Assembly: GCA_024403775.1 (NCBI GenBank)
Contig: JAKSRE010000028.1
Location: 1 to 34,735, forward strand
DNA: 34,735 bases
Direction: 5' to 3'
From: Clostridia bacterium
GTDB taxonomy: Bacteria > Bacillota > Clostridia > Saccharofermentanales > Saccharofermentanaceae
Shown here: positions 7,816 to 15,721 of the stretch, in pieces
Layout: every line of letters starts with the position of its first letter
How positions within the stretch are numbered: position 1 is the stretch's first letter
The notes under the pieces: model-generated
What the model saw: the letters and a program-made list of their open reading frames with translations, nothing else
What the model was told of the DNA's origin: nothing
The model's database searches: none
Translations under genes and position numbers: made by a program

Positions 7816-8048
7816 ACTGTACAAGTGACGGTAACCGTAACGTCCTACCGTTAATTTAGAGCGTTTGGAAGTAAACTTGACTGTACAAGTGACGGTAACC
7901 GTAACGTCCTACCGTTAATTTAGAACGTTTGGAAGCGAATTTGACTGTACAAGTGATGGTAACCGTAACGTCCTACCGTTAATTTAGAGCGTTTGGAAGC
8001 AAATTTAACTGTATAAGTGACGGTAACCGTAACGTCCTACCGTTAATT
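7816..8048. repeat. 64-bp tandem repeat array (four units)
   Basis: Starts of ACTGTACAAG-type units at 7816, 7880, 7944 and 8008 are exactly 64 bases apart, with only a few differences. Each unit holds ACGGTAACCGTAACGTCC followed by TACCGT, so ACGGTA and TACCGT can pair around a 12-base loop. No reading frame is conserved. Confidence 0.92.
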
Positions 8049-8153
8049 CGCGGTACACTGTACCGGCTACCGCGACATCATACCGTGAAAAACACTGTTT
8101 CAGCTCAAAATTCACGGTACACTGTACCGGCTACCGCGACATCCTACCGTGAA
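8048..8153. repeat. two diverged 64-bp palindromic units
   Basis: CGGTACACTGTACCGGCTACC begins at 8051 and again at 8115, also 64 bases apart. CGGTAC-ACT-GTACCG is a perfect hairpin. The first unit also has TCGCGGTA (8048-8055) with TACCGCGA (8068-8075). The core (CGGCTACCGCGACATCCTACCGTGA) is alignable to the core of the preceding array, so these are diverged members of one repeat family, with a shortened join (43 instead of 64 bases). Confidence 0.85.
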
Positions 8154-8160
8154 ATCTTTC

Positions 8161-8345
8161 AATCCATCAACCAACCACAATCCACCTAACCTAGCAGCCT
8201 GCTAACCCGGCAGTCCAATCCATCAACCAACCACAATCCACCTAACCTAGCAGCCTGCTAACCCGGCAGTCCAATCCACCAGACATCCCGACCACCTAAC
8301 CTAGCAGCCTGCTAACCCGACAGTCCAATCCACCAACCCATCCCC
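8161..8345. repeat. 56-bp tandem repeat array (three units)
   Basis: Units start at 8161, 8217 and 8273, with the beginning of a fourth at 8329. Each has CACCTAACC followed by TAGCAG-C-CTGCTA, a perfect small hairpin, then ACCCGGCAGTCC. The sequence is unrelated to the 64-bp family. Together with that family it fills the 785-base space between the importer and thiT, leaving no room for a gene. Confidence 0.9.
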
Positions 8346-8353
8346 AAACCTTA

Positions 8354-8382
8354 TTGCATTCACAAATCTTAAGTGCTATTAT
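8354..8382 (+). promoter_or_regulatory. thiT promoter
   Basis: TTGCAT (8354-8359), 17-base spacer ending in TGC, then TATTAT (8377-8382). It lies just downstream of the repeat block. I saw no TPP riboswitch sequence between here and the gene. Confidence 0.7.
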
Positions 8383-8413
8383 CATTCCCATACTTAAATT
8401 AAGGAGACTAATT

Positions 8414-9007
8414 ATGAGTACAGAACAGTCTGCAAAAAACAAGAGTTTTCAGTCAAATAGAGAGAAGATTTTGGCAATCGCTTCAGGCGGCGCCGCATTG
8501 GCATTGAGCTTTGTTCTCTCAAGAATCGTTATTTATAGAATGCCAATGGGCGGATCACTTACACCTGCTTCAATGCTTCCACTGTTGCTTTTCGCAATGG
8601 CTTTTGGTCCAGCGTGGGGCCTTGGTGCTACATTTGTAATGGCATTATTGCAGCTTATTGGCGGATATCTTTTATTCCCACTTCAGGTAATTCTTGATTA
8701 CATCCTGCCTTTTACGGGCTTCGGACTTGTTGGAATTCTCTGGGATAAGAATAATCACAGCCGCAATCTTCTCAAGCGAATCAAGAAAATCAGTTATATT
8801 AAGGCAGCAATTATGACCGTTGTCTGCTATCTTATCCAGCTTACAAGCTCAGTTCTCTCAGGCGTTATTTTCTATGCAGAATACGCTGGAGACCAGAATG
8901 TATGGGCATATTCAATTACCTATAATGCGAGCTTCGTAATCCCAGAGTGCATTATCACTTTATGCGTTATGGCAGCTGTTTTTGCTCTTGCGCGTAAGTC
9001 AGAATAA
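8414..9007 (+). CDS. thiT: energy-coupled thiamine transporter ThiT
   Basis: 197 residues, the normal size of this ECF S component, with about six hydrophobic segments. Family-like stretches include LPLLLFAMAFGPAWGLG and a later DYILPFTGFGLVG. It captures thiamine and works with the shared EcfA/EcfA'/EcfT module, not in this window. The reading frame is open back to 8354, but the ATG at 8414 is preceded by AAGGAGA and lies after the promoter at 8354-8382, so I use it. Thiamine specificity is inferred from the family and is less certain than S-component identity. Confidence 0.8.
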   Translation: MSTEQSAKNKSFQSNREKILAIASGGAALALSFVLSRIVIYRMPMGGSLTPASMLPLLLFAMAFGPAWGLGATFVMALLQLIGGYLLFPLQVILDYILPFTGFGLVGILWDKNNHSRNLLKRIKKISYIKAAIMTVVCYLIQLTSSVLSGVIFYAEYAGDQNVWAYSITYNASFVIPECIITLCVMAAVFALARKSE

Positions 9008-9076
9008 ACTCTCATGTTTAACCCTGATTTTGTGCAATGCTCTGCGCTTTTTGCTCTTGCACGAAAAGCAGAATAA
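8979..9076. repeat. duplicated tail of thiT
   Basis: The last 29 bases of thiT (8979-9007, encoding FALARKSE and stop) recur at 9048-9076 with about five changes, still ending in GAATAA. It looks like a local tandem duplication, leaving a non-coding copy in the 161-base gap before guaB. Confidence 0.75.
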
Positions 9077-9168
9077 AAAAACTATAAAAAGTGGCAAAAA
9101 ATATATTCTTATCTTTCAAATTCCTATGATATTATAGGTTGTATATTCTTATACTTCGGAGGTGTCTA

Positions 9169-10680
9169 ATGGCAACAATCTTTACAGAAGAGTCACGTAC
9201 ATTTAGTGAATATCTTTTAATTCCAAATTTGACAACTGAGAATAATACACCAGATAAAGTTGATTTATCTGCTCCAGTTTGTAAATATCGCAAGGGCCAG
9301 GAAGAGTCCAAGCTCAAGATTAATATCCCAATGGTATCAGCAGTAATGCAGGCTGTATCTGATTCAGGTATGGCAATCGCTCTCGCTAGATCAGGTGGTT
9401 TGTCATTTGTATTCCAGTCTCAGACAGTTGAAGAGCAGTGTGAGATGATTAGAAAAGTTAAGAAGTATAAGGCTGGTATCGTTGCATCCGATGCCAATGT
9501 ATCTCCAGATTCAACACTTGAGGATGTAATCAACCTCAAGGAGAAGTTAGGTCACGGCACAGCAGCTGTTACAGAAGATGGTACAGCAGAAGGTAAGCTC
9601 GTTGGTATCGTAACAACAAGAGATTACCGTGTAAGCCGTATGTCACTTGACACAAAGGTTTCTGAGTTCATGACTCCAATCGATAAGCTCGTTACAGCTC
9701 CAGAGGGAACAACTCTTAAGGAAGCAAACGATATTATCTGGGATAATAAGATTAATCAGCTTCCAATCGTAACAAACGATGGCAAGCTCGTAGGATTCGT
9801 ATTCCGTAAGGACTATGAGTATCACAAGGCTAACCCACTCGAGCTCCTTGATAAGGATAAGAAGCTCATCGTAGGTGCTGGTATCAATACACATGACTAT
9901 GAGACACGTGTTCCTGCTCTCATCGAGGCAGGCGCTGACGTTCTCTGCCTTGACTCATCTGATGGATTCTCAGTATGGCAGGAGAGAGCACTTAAGTGGA
10001 TTAAGGAAAGATATCCAGATGCAATCGTAGGTGCTGGTAACGTAGTTGATGCTGAGGGCTTCAACTTCCTCGCTAAGTGCGGCGCTGACTTTATTAAGAT
10101 CGGTGTAGGCGGTGGCTCAATCTGTATCACACGTGAGCAGAAGGGTATCGGTATGGGTCAGGCTTCAGCAGTTCAGATGGTTGCTAAGGCTCGTGACGAG
10201 TGGTTCGAGAAGACTGGTGAATATATTCCAATCTGTTCAGACGGTGGTATCGTTCATGATTATCACATGGCATTGGCTCTTGCAATGGGCGCAGACTTCC
10301 TTATGCTCGGTAGATATTTTGCAAGATTTGATGAGTCTCCTACAAGAAAGCTCATCGTTAACGGTTCATACGTTAAGGAGTACTGGGGTGAAGGTTCTAA
10401 CCGTGCTCGTTCATGGACAAGATATGAGGAGAATGGTAACGGTAAGGGTAAGATGGCTTTCGAAGAGGGCGTTGATTCTTATGTTCCATACGCTGGTCCA
10501 ATCAGAGAAGGTCTTGAGACATCGCTTGCTAAGGTAAAGGCAACAATGTGTGCTTGTGGTTCATCTTCAATCGAAGAGTTCCAGCAGAAGGCAAGACTCG
10601 TAGTAGTATCATCTACATCTATCATCGAGGGCGGTGCTCACGACGTTATCCAGAAGGAGAACGACAGAACAGCAAGATAA
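9169..10680 (+). CDS. guaB: inosine-5'-monophosphate dehydrogenase
   Basis: 503 residues. Converts IMP to XMP with NAD, the rate-limiting step of guanine nucleotide synthesis, in the cytosol. A TIM barrel is interrupted by two CBS domains (about residues 100-220). The catalytic loop reads [18 protein letters not shown]; the cysteine in SIC forms the covalent adduct. The flap has RARSWTRYE, supplying the Arg-Tyr pair used for hydrolysis. This loop and the tail [11 protein letters not shown] match the longer IMPDH type best known from Tritrichomonas foetus rather than the usual GIGPGSICTTR form. The ATG at 9169 follows GGAGGTG; the frame opens at 9139 without a ribosome site. Confidence 0.95.
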   Translation: MATIFTEESRTFSEYLLIPNLTTENNTPDKVDLSAPVCKYRKGQEESKLKINIPMVSAVMQAVSDSGMAIALARSGGLSFVFQSQTVEEQCEMIRKVKKYKAGIVASDANVSPDSTLEDVINLKEKLGHGTAAVTEDGTAEGKLVGIVTTRDYRVSRMSLDTKVSEFMTPIDKLVTAPEGTTLKEANDIIWDNKINQLPIVTNDGKLVGFVFRKDYEYHKANPLELLDKDKKLIVGAGINTHDYETRVPALIEAGADVLCLDSSDGFSVWQERALKWIKERYPDAIVGAGNVVDAEGFNFLAKCGADFIKIGVGGGSICITREQKGIGMGQASAVQMVAKARDEWFEKTGEYIPICSDGGIVHDYHMALALAMGADFLMLGRYFARFDESPTRKLIVNGSYVKEYWGEGSNRARSWTRYEENGNGKGKMAFEEGVDSYVPYAGPIREGLETSLAKVKATMCACGSSSIEEFQQKARLVVVSSTSIIEGGAHDVIQKENDRTAR

Positions 10681-10798
10681 TTGCTGTTAAGATTGCATAT
10701 TTAAATCAAAAGTTGCAAGAATTGCACTTTCGTTTTAAAATATGTTTTGTTGATTTAAATTCGACTCTACAAAATTATACATAGAGAGGTAAACATAT

Positions 10799-11278
10799 AT
10801 GGCAGAAGCACAGAAGGTATCATATACCCGTGAAGGTTTGAAGGAATTACAGGACGAGCTCGCAGAGCGTCAAACCGTCAAGGCCAAGGAAATATCAGCA
10901 AGACTTGAAGAGGCTCGTGCACAGGGTGACTTGTCAGAGAACTCAGAATATGATGATGCCAAGGACGCACAGTCACGTAACGCTTCTCGTATTCAGGAGT
11001 TGATTGCGCTTCTCGAGAACGCTGTTGTTATCGAAGAGAGTGAGATTTCAAAGACAAAGGTTACACTTGGTACAAAGGTAACAATCCGTGATAACGAGAC
11101 AGGCGAGGAAGAGACATATAAGCTCGTAAGTGAGAATGAGGAAGATATCTTTAAGAATAAGCTTTCTCACAAGTCTCCTTTGGGTGCTGCAATCATGGAC
11201 AAGAAGAAGGGTCAGGTTGTAGAAGTTCAGACTCCTTTCGGCGCATTTAAATATAAAATTGTTAAGATTGGTGAGTAA
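10799..11278 (+). CDS. greA: transcription elongation factor GreA
   Basis: 159 residues. It rescues backtracked RNA polymerase by stimulating transcript cleavage. The N-terminal coiled-coil hairpin holds the acidic tip (GDLSENSEYDDAKD, about residues 42-55). The C-terminal FKBP-like domain ends in PFGAFKYKIVKI. Ribosome site AGAGAGG, 8 bases before ATG. It has its own terminator and sits directly before lysS, a neighbourhood often seen in Firmicutes. Confidence 0.95.
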   Translation: MAEAQKVSYTREGLKELQDELAERQTVKAKEISARLEEARAQGDLSENSEYDDAKDAQSRNASRIQELIALLENAVVIEESEISKTKVTLGTKVTIRDNETGEEETYKLVSENEEDIFKNKLSHKSPLGAAIMDKKKGQVVEVQTPFGAFKYKIVKIGE

Positions 11279-11302
11279 TTCTACTCAATCCAATCTTATT
11301 TG

Positions 11303-11341
11303 AAGGGCGTGGGGAATTTATTTTTGCACGCCTTTTCTTTT
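11303..11341 (+). terminator. intrinsic terminator after greA
   Basis: AAGGGCGTG (11303-11311) pairs with CACGCCTTT (11327-11335) with one G-T pair, followed by a T-rich run. Confidence 0.8.
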
Positions 11342-11364
11342 CGAAAAGAATAATTATAAAAAAA

Positions 11365-11379
11365 CGAACACACTGTTCG
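11365..11379 (+). promoter_or_regulatory. palindrome CGAACA-CAC-TGTTCG just before lysS ribosome site
   Basis: A 6-bp perfect hairpin ending 2 bases before TGGAGG. It resembles a LexA box (GAAC-N4-GTTC) but the spacing is N5, so I do not call it LexA. It could be an operator or a 5' RNA hairpin affecting lysS translation. Confidence 0.4.
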
Positions 11380-11393
11380 ATGGAGGTTTTAAA

Positions 11394-12998
11394 ATGGCTC
11401 AGGATAATCAGAATGCTCCACAGCAGGATTTGAATCAGTTGATTCAGATTCGTCGTGACAAGCTCAAGACTTTGCAGGAGAACAATAAGGATCCTTTCGT
11501 AATCACAAAATTTGATCAGACACATCATACTGATGATGTTAAGGCTTTATATACAGAGCACGAAGCAAAACTTCTTGCTGGAAGACCAGAAGTTAACGTT
11601 GAAGGTCTCGAGGAAGAGGCAAAGAGAGAGGCAATCAATAATGATTACAACGAGAGACGTGCAATCATGGATGCTGATCCAATCAATGTGGCAATTGCTG
11701 GCCGTATGATGTTCAAGCGTGTAATGGGTAAGGCTTCATTCTGTAATATCCAGGACTTAAAGGGCAACCTTCAGGTTTATGTTGCAAGAGATTCAATCGG
11801 TGAAGAAGCATATGCAGATTTTAAGAAGTCTGATATCGGTGATATCTATGGTATCAAGGGCTTTATCTTCAGAACAAAGACAGGCGAGATCTCAGTTCAT
11901 GCTTCAGAGATTACACTTCTCACAAAGAGCCTTCAGATTCTCCCAGAGAAGTTCCACGGTCTTACAGATACAGATACAAGATATCGTCAGCGTTATGTTG
12001 ACCTCATCATGAATGCAGAGAGCAAGGATGTATTTGTAAAGCGTTCAAAGATCATTAAGGAGATTAGAAACTTCCTCGACGGACGTAACTTCATGGAAGT
12101 TGAGACACCAATGCTTGTAAGTAATGCAGGTGGTGCTGCAGCTAGACCTTTCGAGACTCACTATAATGCTCTCGATGAGGATGTAAAACTTCGTATCTCA
12201 CTCGAGCTCTACCTCAAGAGACTCATCGTTGGTGGTCTTGAGAGAGTATATGAGATTGGCCGTGTTTTCCGAAATGAGGGTGTAGACACACGTCACAATC
12301 CTGAGTTTACATTGATGGAGCTCTATCAGGCTTATACAGATTATGAGGGTATGATGGAACTCACAGAGTCAATGTTCAAGTACCTTGCAGAGAAGGTATG
12401 CGGAACAACACTCATTAAGTATGGCGATATCGAGATTGACTTTGGTAAGCCTTTCGAGAGACTTACTATGAATGATGCAATCAAGAAGTATGCTGGTGTT
12501 GATTTTGACACAGTTAAGACTGATGATGAGGCTAAGGCTCTTGCTAAGGAGCACCATATTGAGTTTGAGGAGCGCCACACTAAGGGCGATATCATCAATC
12601 TCTTCTTCGAGGAGTTCTGTGAAGAGAAACTCATTCAGCCTACATTTATTATGGATCACCCACTTGCTATCTCACCTCTTACAAAGAAGAAGCCATCTGA
12701 TCCAGAAAAGGTTGAGAGATTCGAGCTCTTCATTAATACATGGGAGATGTGTAATGCATACTCAGAGCTCAACGATCCAATCGATCAGCGTGAGAGATTT
12801 GCTGCTCAGGATGCAGCATTTGCAGCTGGTGATGAAGAAGCTAACCACACAGATGAGGACTTCCTCAATGCTCTTGAGATTGGTATGCCTCCAACGGGTG
12901 GTATCGGCTACGGTATCGACCGTCTCGTAATGCTTCTTACAGACAGCCCTGCAATCAGAGACGTTTTGTTGTTCCCGACACTTAAGAGCCAGGGCTGA
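11394..12998 (+). CDS. lysS: lysine--tRNA ligase (class II)
   Basis: 534 residues, slightly longer than the usual 490-510. It charges tRNA-Lys with lysine. N-terminal OB-fold anticodon-binding domain about residues 95-200 (IAGRMMFKRVMGKASFCNIQD). Class II motifs follow: motif 1 around FMEVETPMLV, motif 2 YEIGRVFRNEGVDTRHNPEF, motif 3 GGIGYGIDRLVMLL near the C-terminus. Ribosome site TGGAGG. The stop codon is the left border of the mobile element: att-like sequence begins at the next base. Confidence 0.96.
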   Translation: MAQDNQNAPQQDLNQLIQIRRDKLKTLQENNKDPFVITKFDQTHHTDDVKALYTEHEAKLLAGRPEVNVEGLEEEAKREAINNDYNERRAIMDADPINVAIAGRMMFKRVMGKASFCNIQDLKGNLQVYVARDSIGEEAYADFKKSDIGDIYGIKGFIFRTKTGEISVHASEITLLTKSLQILPEKFHGLTDTDTRYRQRYVDLIMNAESKDVFVKRSKIIKEIRNFLDGRNFMEVETPMLVSNAGGAAARPFETHYNALDEDVKLRISLELYLKRLIVGGLERVYEIGRVFRNEGVDTRHNPEFTLMELYQAYTDYEGMMELTESMFKYLAEKVCGTTLIKYGDIEIDFGKPFERLTMNDAIKKYAGVDFDTVKTDDEAKALAKEHHIEFEERHTKGDIINLFFEEFCEEKLIQPTFIMDHPLAISPLTKKKPSDPEKVERFELFINTWEMCNAYSELNDPIDQRERFAAQDAAFAAGDEEANHTDEDFLNALEIGMPPTGGIGYGIDRLVMLLTDSPAIRDVLLFPTLKSQG

Positions 12999-13076
12999 GA
13001 AAGCCTGTAATTTCAAGGCTTTCCGGGCATTGGAATGAAGCTTACCACCAAATTTACCACCGGCACAGTGGTAAAT
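12999..13076. other. putative attL: core-like hairpin plus integrase arm-type sites
   Basis: Immediately after the lysS stop codon, GAAAGCC (12999-13005) pairs with GGCTTTC (13017-13023), probably the stem of the lysS terminator, but no T tract follows. Then come TTACCACC (13042-13049), TTTACCACCGG (13053-13063) and the inverse GTGGTAAAT (13068-13076). The same TTTACCACCGG occurs next to the integrase stop codon at 28536-28546. These repeats at both ends are best read as arm sites bound by the element's integrase. The exact crossover point cannot be fixed by eye. Confidence 0.6.
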
Positions 13077-13153
13077 ATAACAGCTTTTGAGAAGTTATAT
13101 GAAAAATGTGCTAATAATTACATTAAAACAAGGCTAAATTGATGTGTTAGTTA

Positions 13154-13195
13154 AAAATCCTTCAGGTTGCAAAACTTGGAGGATTTTGTTTTTTC
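13154..13195 (+). terminator. intrinsic terminator between the two left att-like sites
   Basis: AAAATCCT (13154-13161) pairs with AGGATTTT (13180-13187), followed by GTTTTTTC. There is no gene between lysS and here, so it may stop read-through from lysS into the element. Confidence 0.7.
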
Positions 13196-13226
13196 TCTTC
13201 TTTTTCGACCAGCCGATCATCAAAAT

Positions 13227-13270
13227 GCCTGAAATATAAGGCTTTGTGGGTGTTTTGACCTTACCACCGG
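13227..13270. other. second att-like site
   Basis: GCCTGAAATATAAGGCTTTGTGGG here is alignable with GCCTGTAATTTCAAGGCTTTCCGGG at 13003, and is again followed by an arm-like TTACCACCGG (13261-13270). The 220 bases between the two sites hold no gene, only the terminator at 13154, and look like a remnant or an element end. Confidence 0.5.
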
Positions 13271-13372
13271 CAAGATGTATGAATAAATCTTAAACGCTGC
13301 TCGTCTGACCATTAAATACGTGTTTAATAATGTATAATATTATTGAGTTATTGCGTTCTGGGGGATAGAGTC

Positions 13373-15721
13373 ATGATCCTTAGTAAAAAACAAATGAGCG
13401 AAGAAGATATCAAGCTAAACTACATAACACCAGCCATCCAGTGTAAGTGGAAAGAACATATTACAATGGAGACAAAGGTTGAATTTACTGATGGTAAAAT
13501 TAATCTTCAGGGTAACTTGGTTCATCGTGGACCTAAGCAAAGAGCTGATTATATTCTTTACATTAATTCTAATAATCCTATTGCTGTGGTTGAGGCTAAA
13601 GATAACAAGCACTCAATCTCTTTTGGTATGCAGCAAGCAATTGAATACGCAACTAAGTTAGATATCCCATTTGCATATAGCTCTAATGGTGATGGATTCC
13701 AGGAACATGATTTGATTACTGGTAAAGAAAGACAGATTAGTCTTGAAGAGTTCCCTACCAGAGAAGAATTACTCGCTCGCTTAAAGACAGAATCTAATAA
13801 TGGTAATGGCCTTTCTGATGAAGAAGAAAAGGTTATTAACCAGCCATTCTATTCTAGCCAGAATACTTATCCACCACGATATTATCAGCGTATTGCTGTT
13901 AATAGAACTCTTGATGCAGTTGCTCGTGGTCAAGATAGATTGCTATTAGTAATGGCAACTGGTACCGGAAAAACATATACAGCGTTCCAGATTGTATATA
14001 GATTATTGAAGGCTGGGATGAAGAGAAAGATTCTTTATCTGGCAGATAGAAATATTCTTGTAGATCAGTCTATTCAGCAAGACTTCAAACCTTTGGATAA
14101 AACTATCCATAAGATGAACTTTGCCAAGGATGATAAGAGCACTATTAACGCTTATGAAGTGTACTTTTCTTTATATCAGCAGATGGTTGGTGATAACGAT
14201 GAAGAACATTTCAGAGATTGGTTTAAGCCGGATTTCTTCGATTTAATTATCGTTGATGAGTGTCATCGTGGTTCTGCTAAAGAAGAAAGTCGATGGAGAA
14301 AAGTTCTTGAATACTTTAAGTCAGCAACTCAGATTGGTATGACTGCTACTCCAAAGGAAACAGAATACATTTCCAATATCGATTATTTTGGCGAGCCTAT
14401 TTATGAGTATAGCCTTAAGAATGGTATCGAAGATGGCTTCTTAGCACCTTTCAGAGTTATCAATGTAACTACAAATATCAGTGATGGTTGGAGACCTTTT
14501 GCTGGTCAGACAGATATCTTTGGTAATGAAATCGAAGACAGAGTTTATAACAACAATGACTACGATTACAACATTATCATTCAGGATAGAATTGATCAGG
14601 TTGCTGATGAGATAACAGAGTATCTTAAGAGTACTGATAGAATGCAGAAAACAATTGTATTCTGTGCTTCTGAACAGCACGCTGAATTGATGAGAATAGC
14701 ACTTGTAAATCGTAATTCGGATATGGTTGCAGAGAATCCAGACTATGTTGTAAGAATTACCGGAAGTGATACATATGGTAAATCAAAACTTGATTACTTC
14801 ATTTCAGTATCATCTGATTACCCTGTAATTGCTACTACATCTGAGCTTCTCTCCACTGGAGCAGACTGTAAGATGACTAAACTTATTGTTCTCGATAAGA
14901 CAGTTACTTCAATGACAACCTTCAAGCAGATTATCGGTCGTGGTACAAGACTTCGTGAGAAGGAAGGCAAAACACACTTTGTTGTTATGGACTTCCGTAA
15001 TGTAACACGTCTATTTACTGATCCTGATTGGGATGGCCCAATTCAGCAAGATGATGGTTGGGGTAAGGATAAACCTGCACCACGAGGCCCAAGAACAGAT
15101 GTCGAACCAGGTGATGGACCAGAAGCATTCCCTACAGATAAGCCTGTTGTTGATCGTAATGGTTGTTCTGTAAAGGTTATTAACAAGACTGTTTCTGTAT
15201 ACGATTCTGACGGAAAACTTCTAAGACAGGAAGATATTATCGACTACACAAGAACTAATATTCTTGGTGAATATGCTTCTCTTGAGAAGTTCCTTCTTTA
15301 CTGGCGTGGTGCTACTCGTAAAGCAGCGGTAAGAGAATCACTACGAGAAGTAGGAATTGACCTTAAAGCATTAAAGCAGACACAGAATATGTCTGATGTA
15401 GATGACTTTGATTTTATTTGCTATGTGGCATATGGAAAGAAACCACTAACTCGTAAAGAGCGTGCTAATAATGTAAAGAAAAGAGATTTTTTCAGTAAGT
15501 ATAGCGGTGATGCTAAAGCAGTTCTTGAGATACTTCTTGAGCGTTATAAGAACGAGGGTATCTGTGAGATTGAAAAGACAGAGATTCTTAAACTGGCTGA
15601 CTTTGCTCAGTTTGGTAAGCCTTCAAAGATAGCATCTTTGTTTGGTGGCAAGAGCGGATACGAAGAAGCAGTACAAGCTCTTGAGAAAGATTTATATGAT
15701 GATATAGAGGATGTTGGATAA
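13373..15721 (+). CDS. hsdR: type I restriction enzyme, endonuclease/translocase subunit R
   Basis: 782 residues. With HsdM and HsdS it recognises unmodified DNA, translocates it and cuts. The N-terminal nuclease domain has the D-ExK set D59, E74, K76 (VVEAK). Helicase motifs: Walker A MATGTGKT (194-201), DECH (295-298), GMTATP, and motif VI QIIGRGTRLRE. The C-terminal part resembles the EcoEI-type R subunit tail. The frame extends back to a TTG at 13343, but the ATG at 13373 is preceded by GGGGGAT and placed after a TATAAT at 13333-13338, so I chose it. Overlaps hsdM by one base (TAATG). Confidence 0.93.
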   Translation: MILSKKQMSEEDIKLNYITPAIQCKWKEHITMETKVEFTDGKINLQGNLVHRGPKQRADYILYINSNNPIAVVEAKDNKHSISFGMQQAIEYATKLDIPFAYSSNGDGFQEHDLITGKERQISLEEFPTREELLARLKTESNNGNGLSDEEEKVINQPFYSSQNTYPPRYYQRIAVNRTLDAVARGQDRLLLVMATGTGKTYTAFQIVYRLLKAGMKRKILYLADRNILVDQSIQQDFKPLDKTIHKMNFAKDDKSTINAYEVYFSLYQQMVGDNDEEHFRDWFKPDFFDLIIVDECHRGSAKEESRWRKVLEYFKSATQIGMTATPKETEYISNIDYFGEPIYEYSLKNGIEDGFLAPFRVINVTTNISDGWRPFAGQTDIFGNEIEDRVYNNNDYDYNIIIQDRIDQVADEITEYLKSTDRMQKTIVFCASEQHAELMRIALVNRNSDMVAENPDYVVRITGSDTYGKSKLDYFISVSSDYPVIATTSELLSTGADCKMTKLIVLDKTVTSMTTFKQIIGRGTRLREKEGKTHFVVMDFRNVTRLFTDPDWDGPIQQDDGWGKDKPAPRGPRTDVEPGDGPEAFPTDKPVVDRNGCSVKVINKTVSVYDSDGKLLRQEDIIDYTRTNILGEYASLEKFLLYWRGATRKAAVRESLREVGIDLKALKQTQNMSDVDDFDFICYVAYGKKPLTRKERANNVKKRDFFSKYSGDAKAVLEILLERYKNEGICEIEKTEILKLADFAQFGKPSKIASLFGGKSGYEEAVQALEKDLYDDIEDVG

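Noticed and set aside
7816..8345. CRISPR array
   Set aside because: Whole 64- and 56-bp units repeat, with no variable spacers between short conserved repeats, and no cas genes are present.
8160..8413. TPP riboswitch upstream of thiT
   Set aside because: I looked for the CTGAGA and ACCTGATCTGGATAATGCCAG-type cores and did not find them; the region is the 56-bp repeat array.
11365..11379. LexA (SOS) box before lysS
   Set aside because: Spacing between GAAC and GTTC is five bases instead of four, and lysS is not an SOS gene.
12472..12930. 152-codon plus-strand ORF inside lysS
   Set aside because: Out of frame with a conserved synthetase and rich in L/S/R, the usual shadow composition; no ribosome site.
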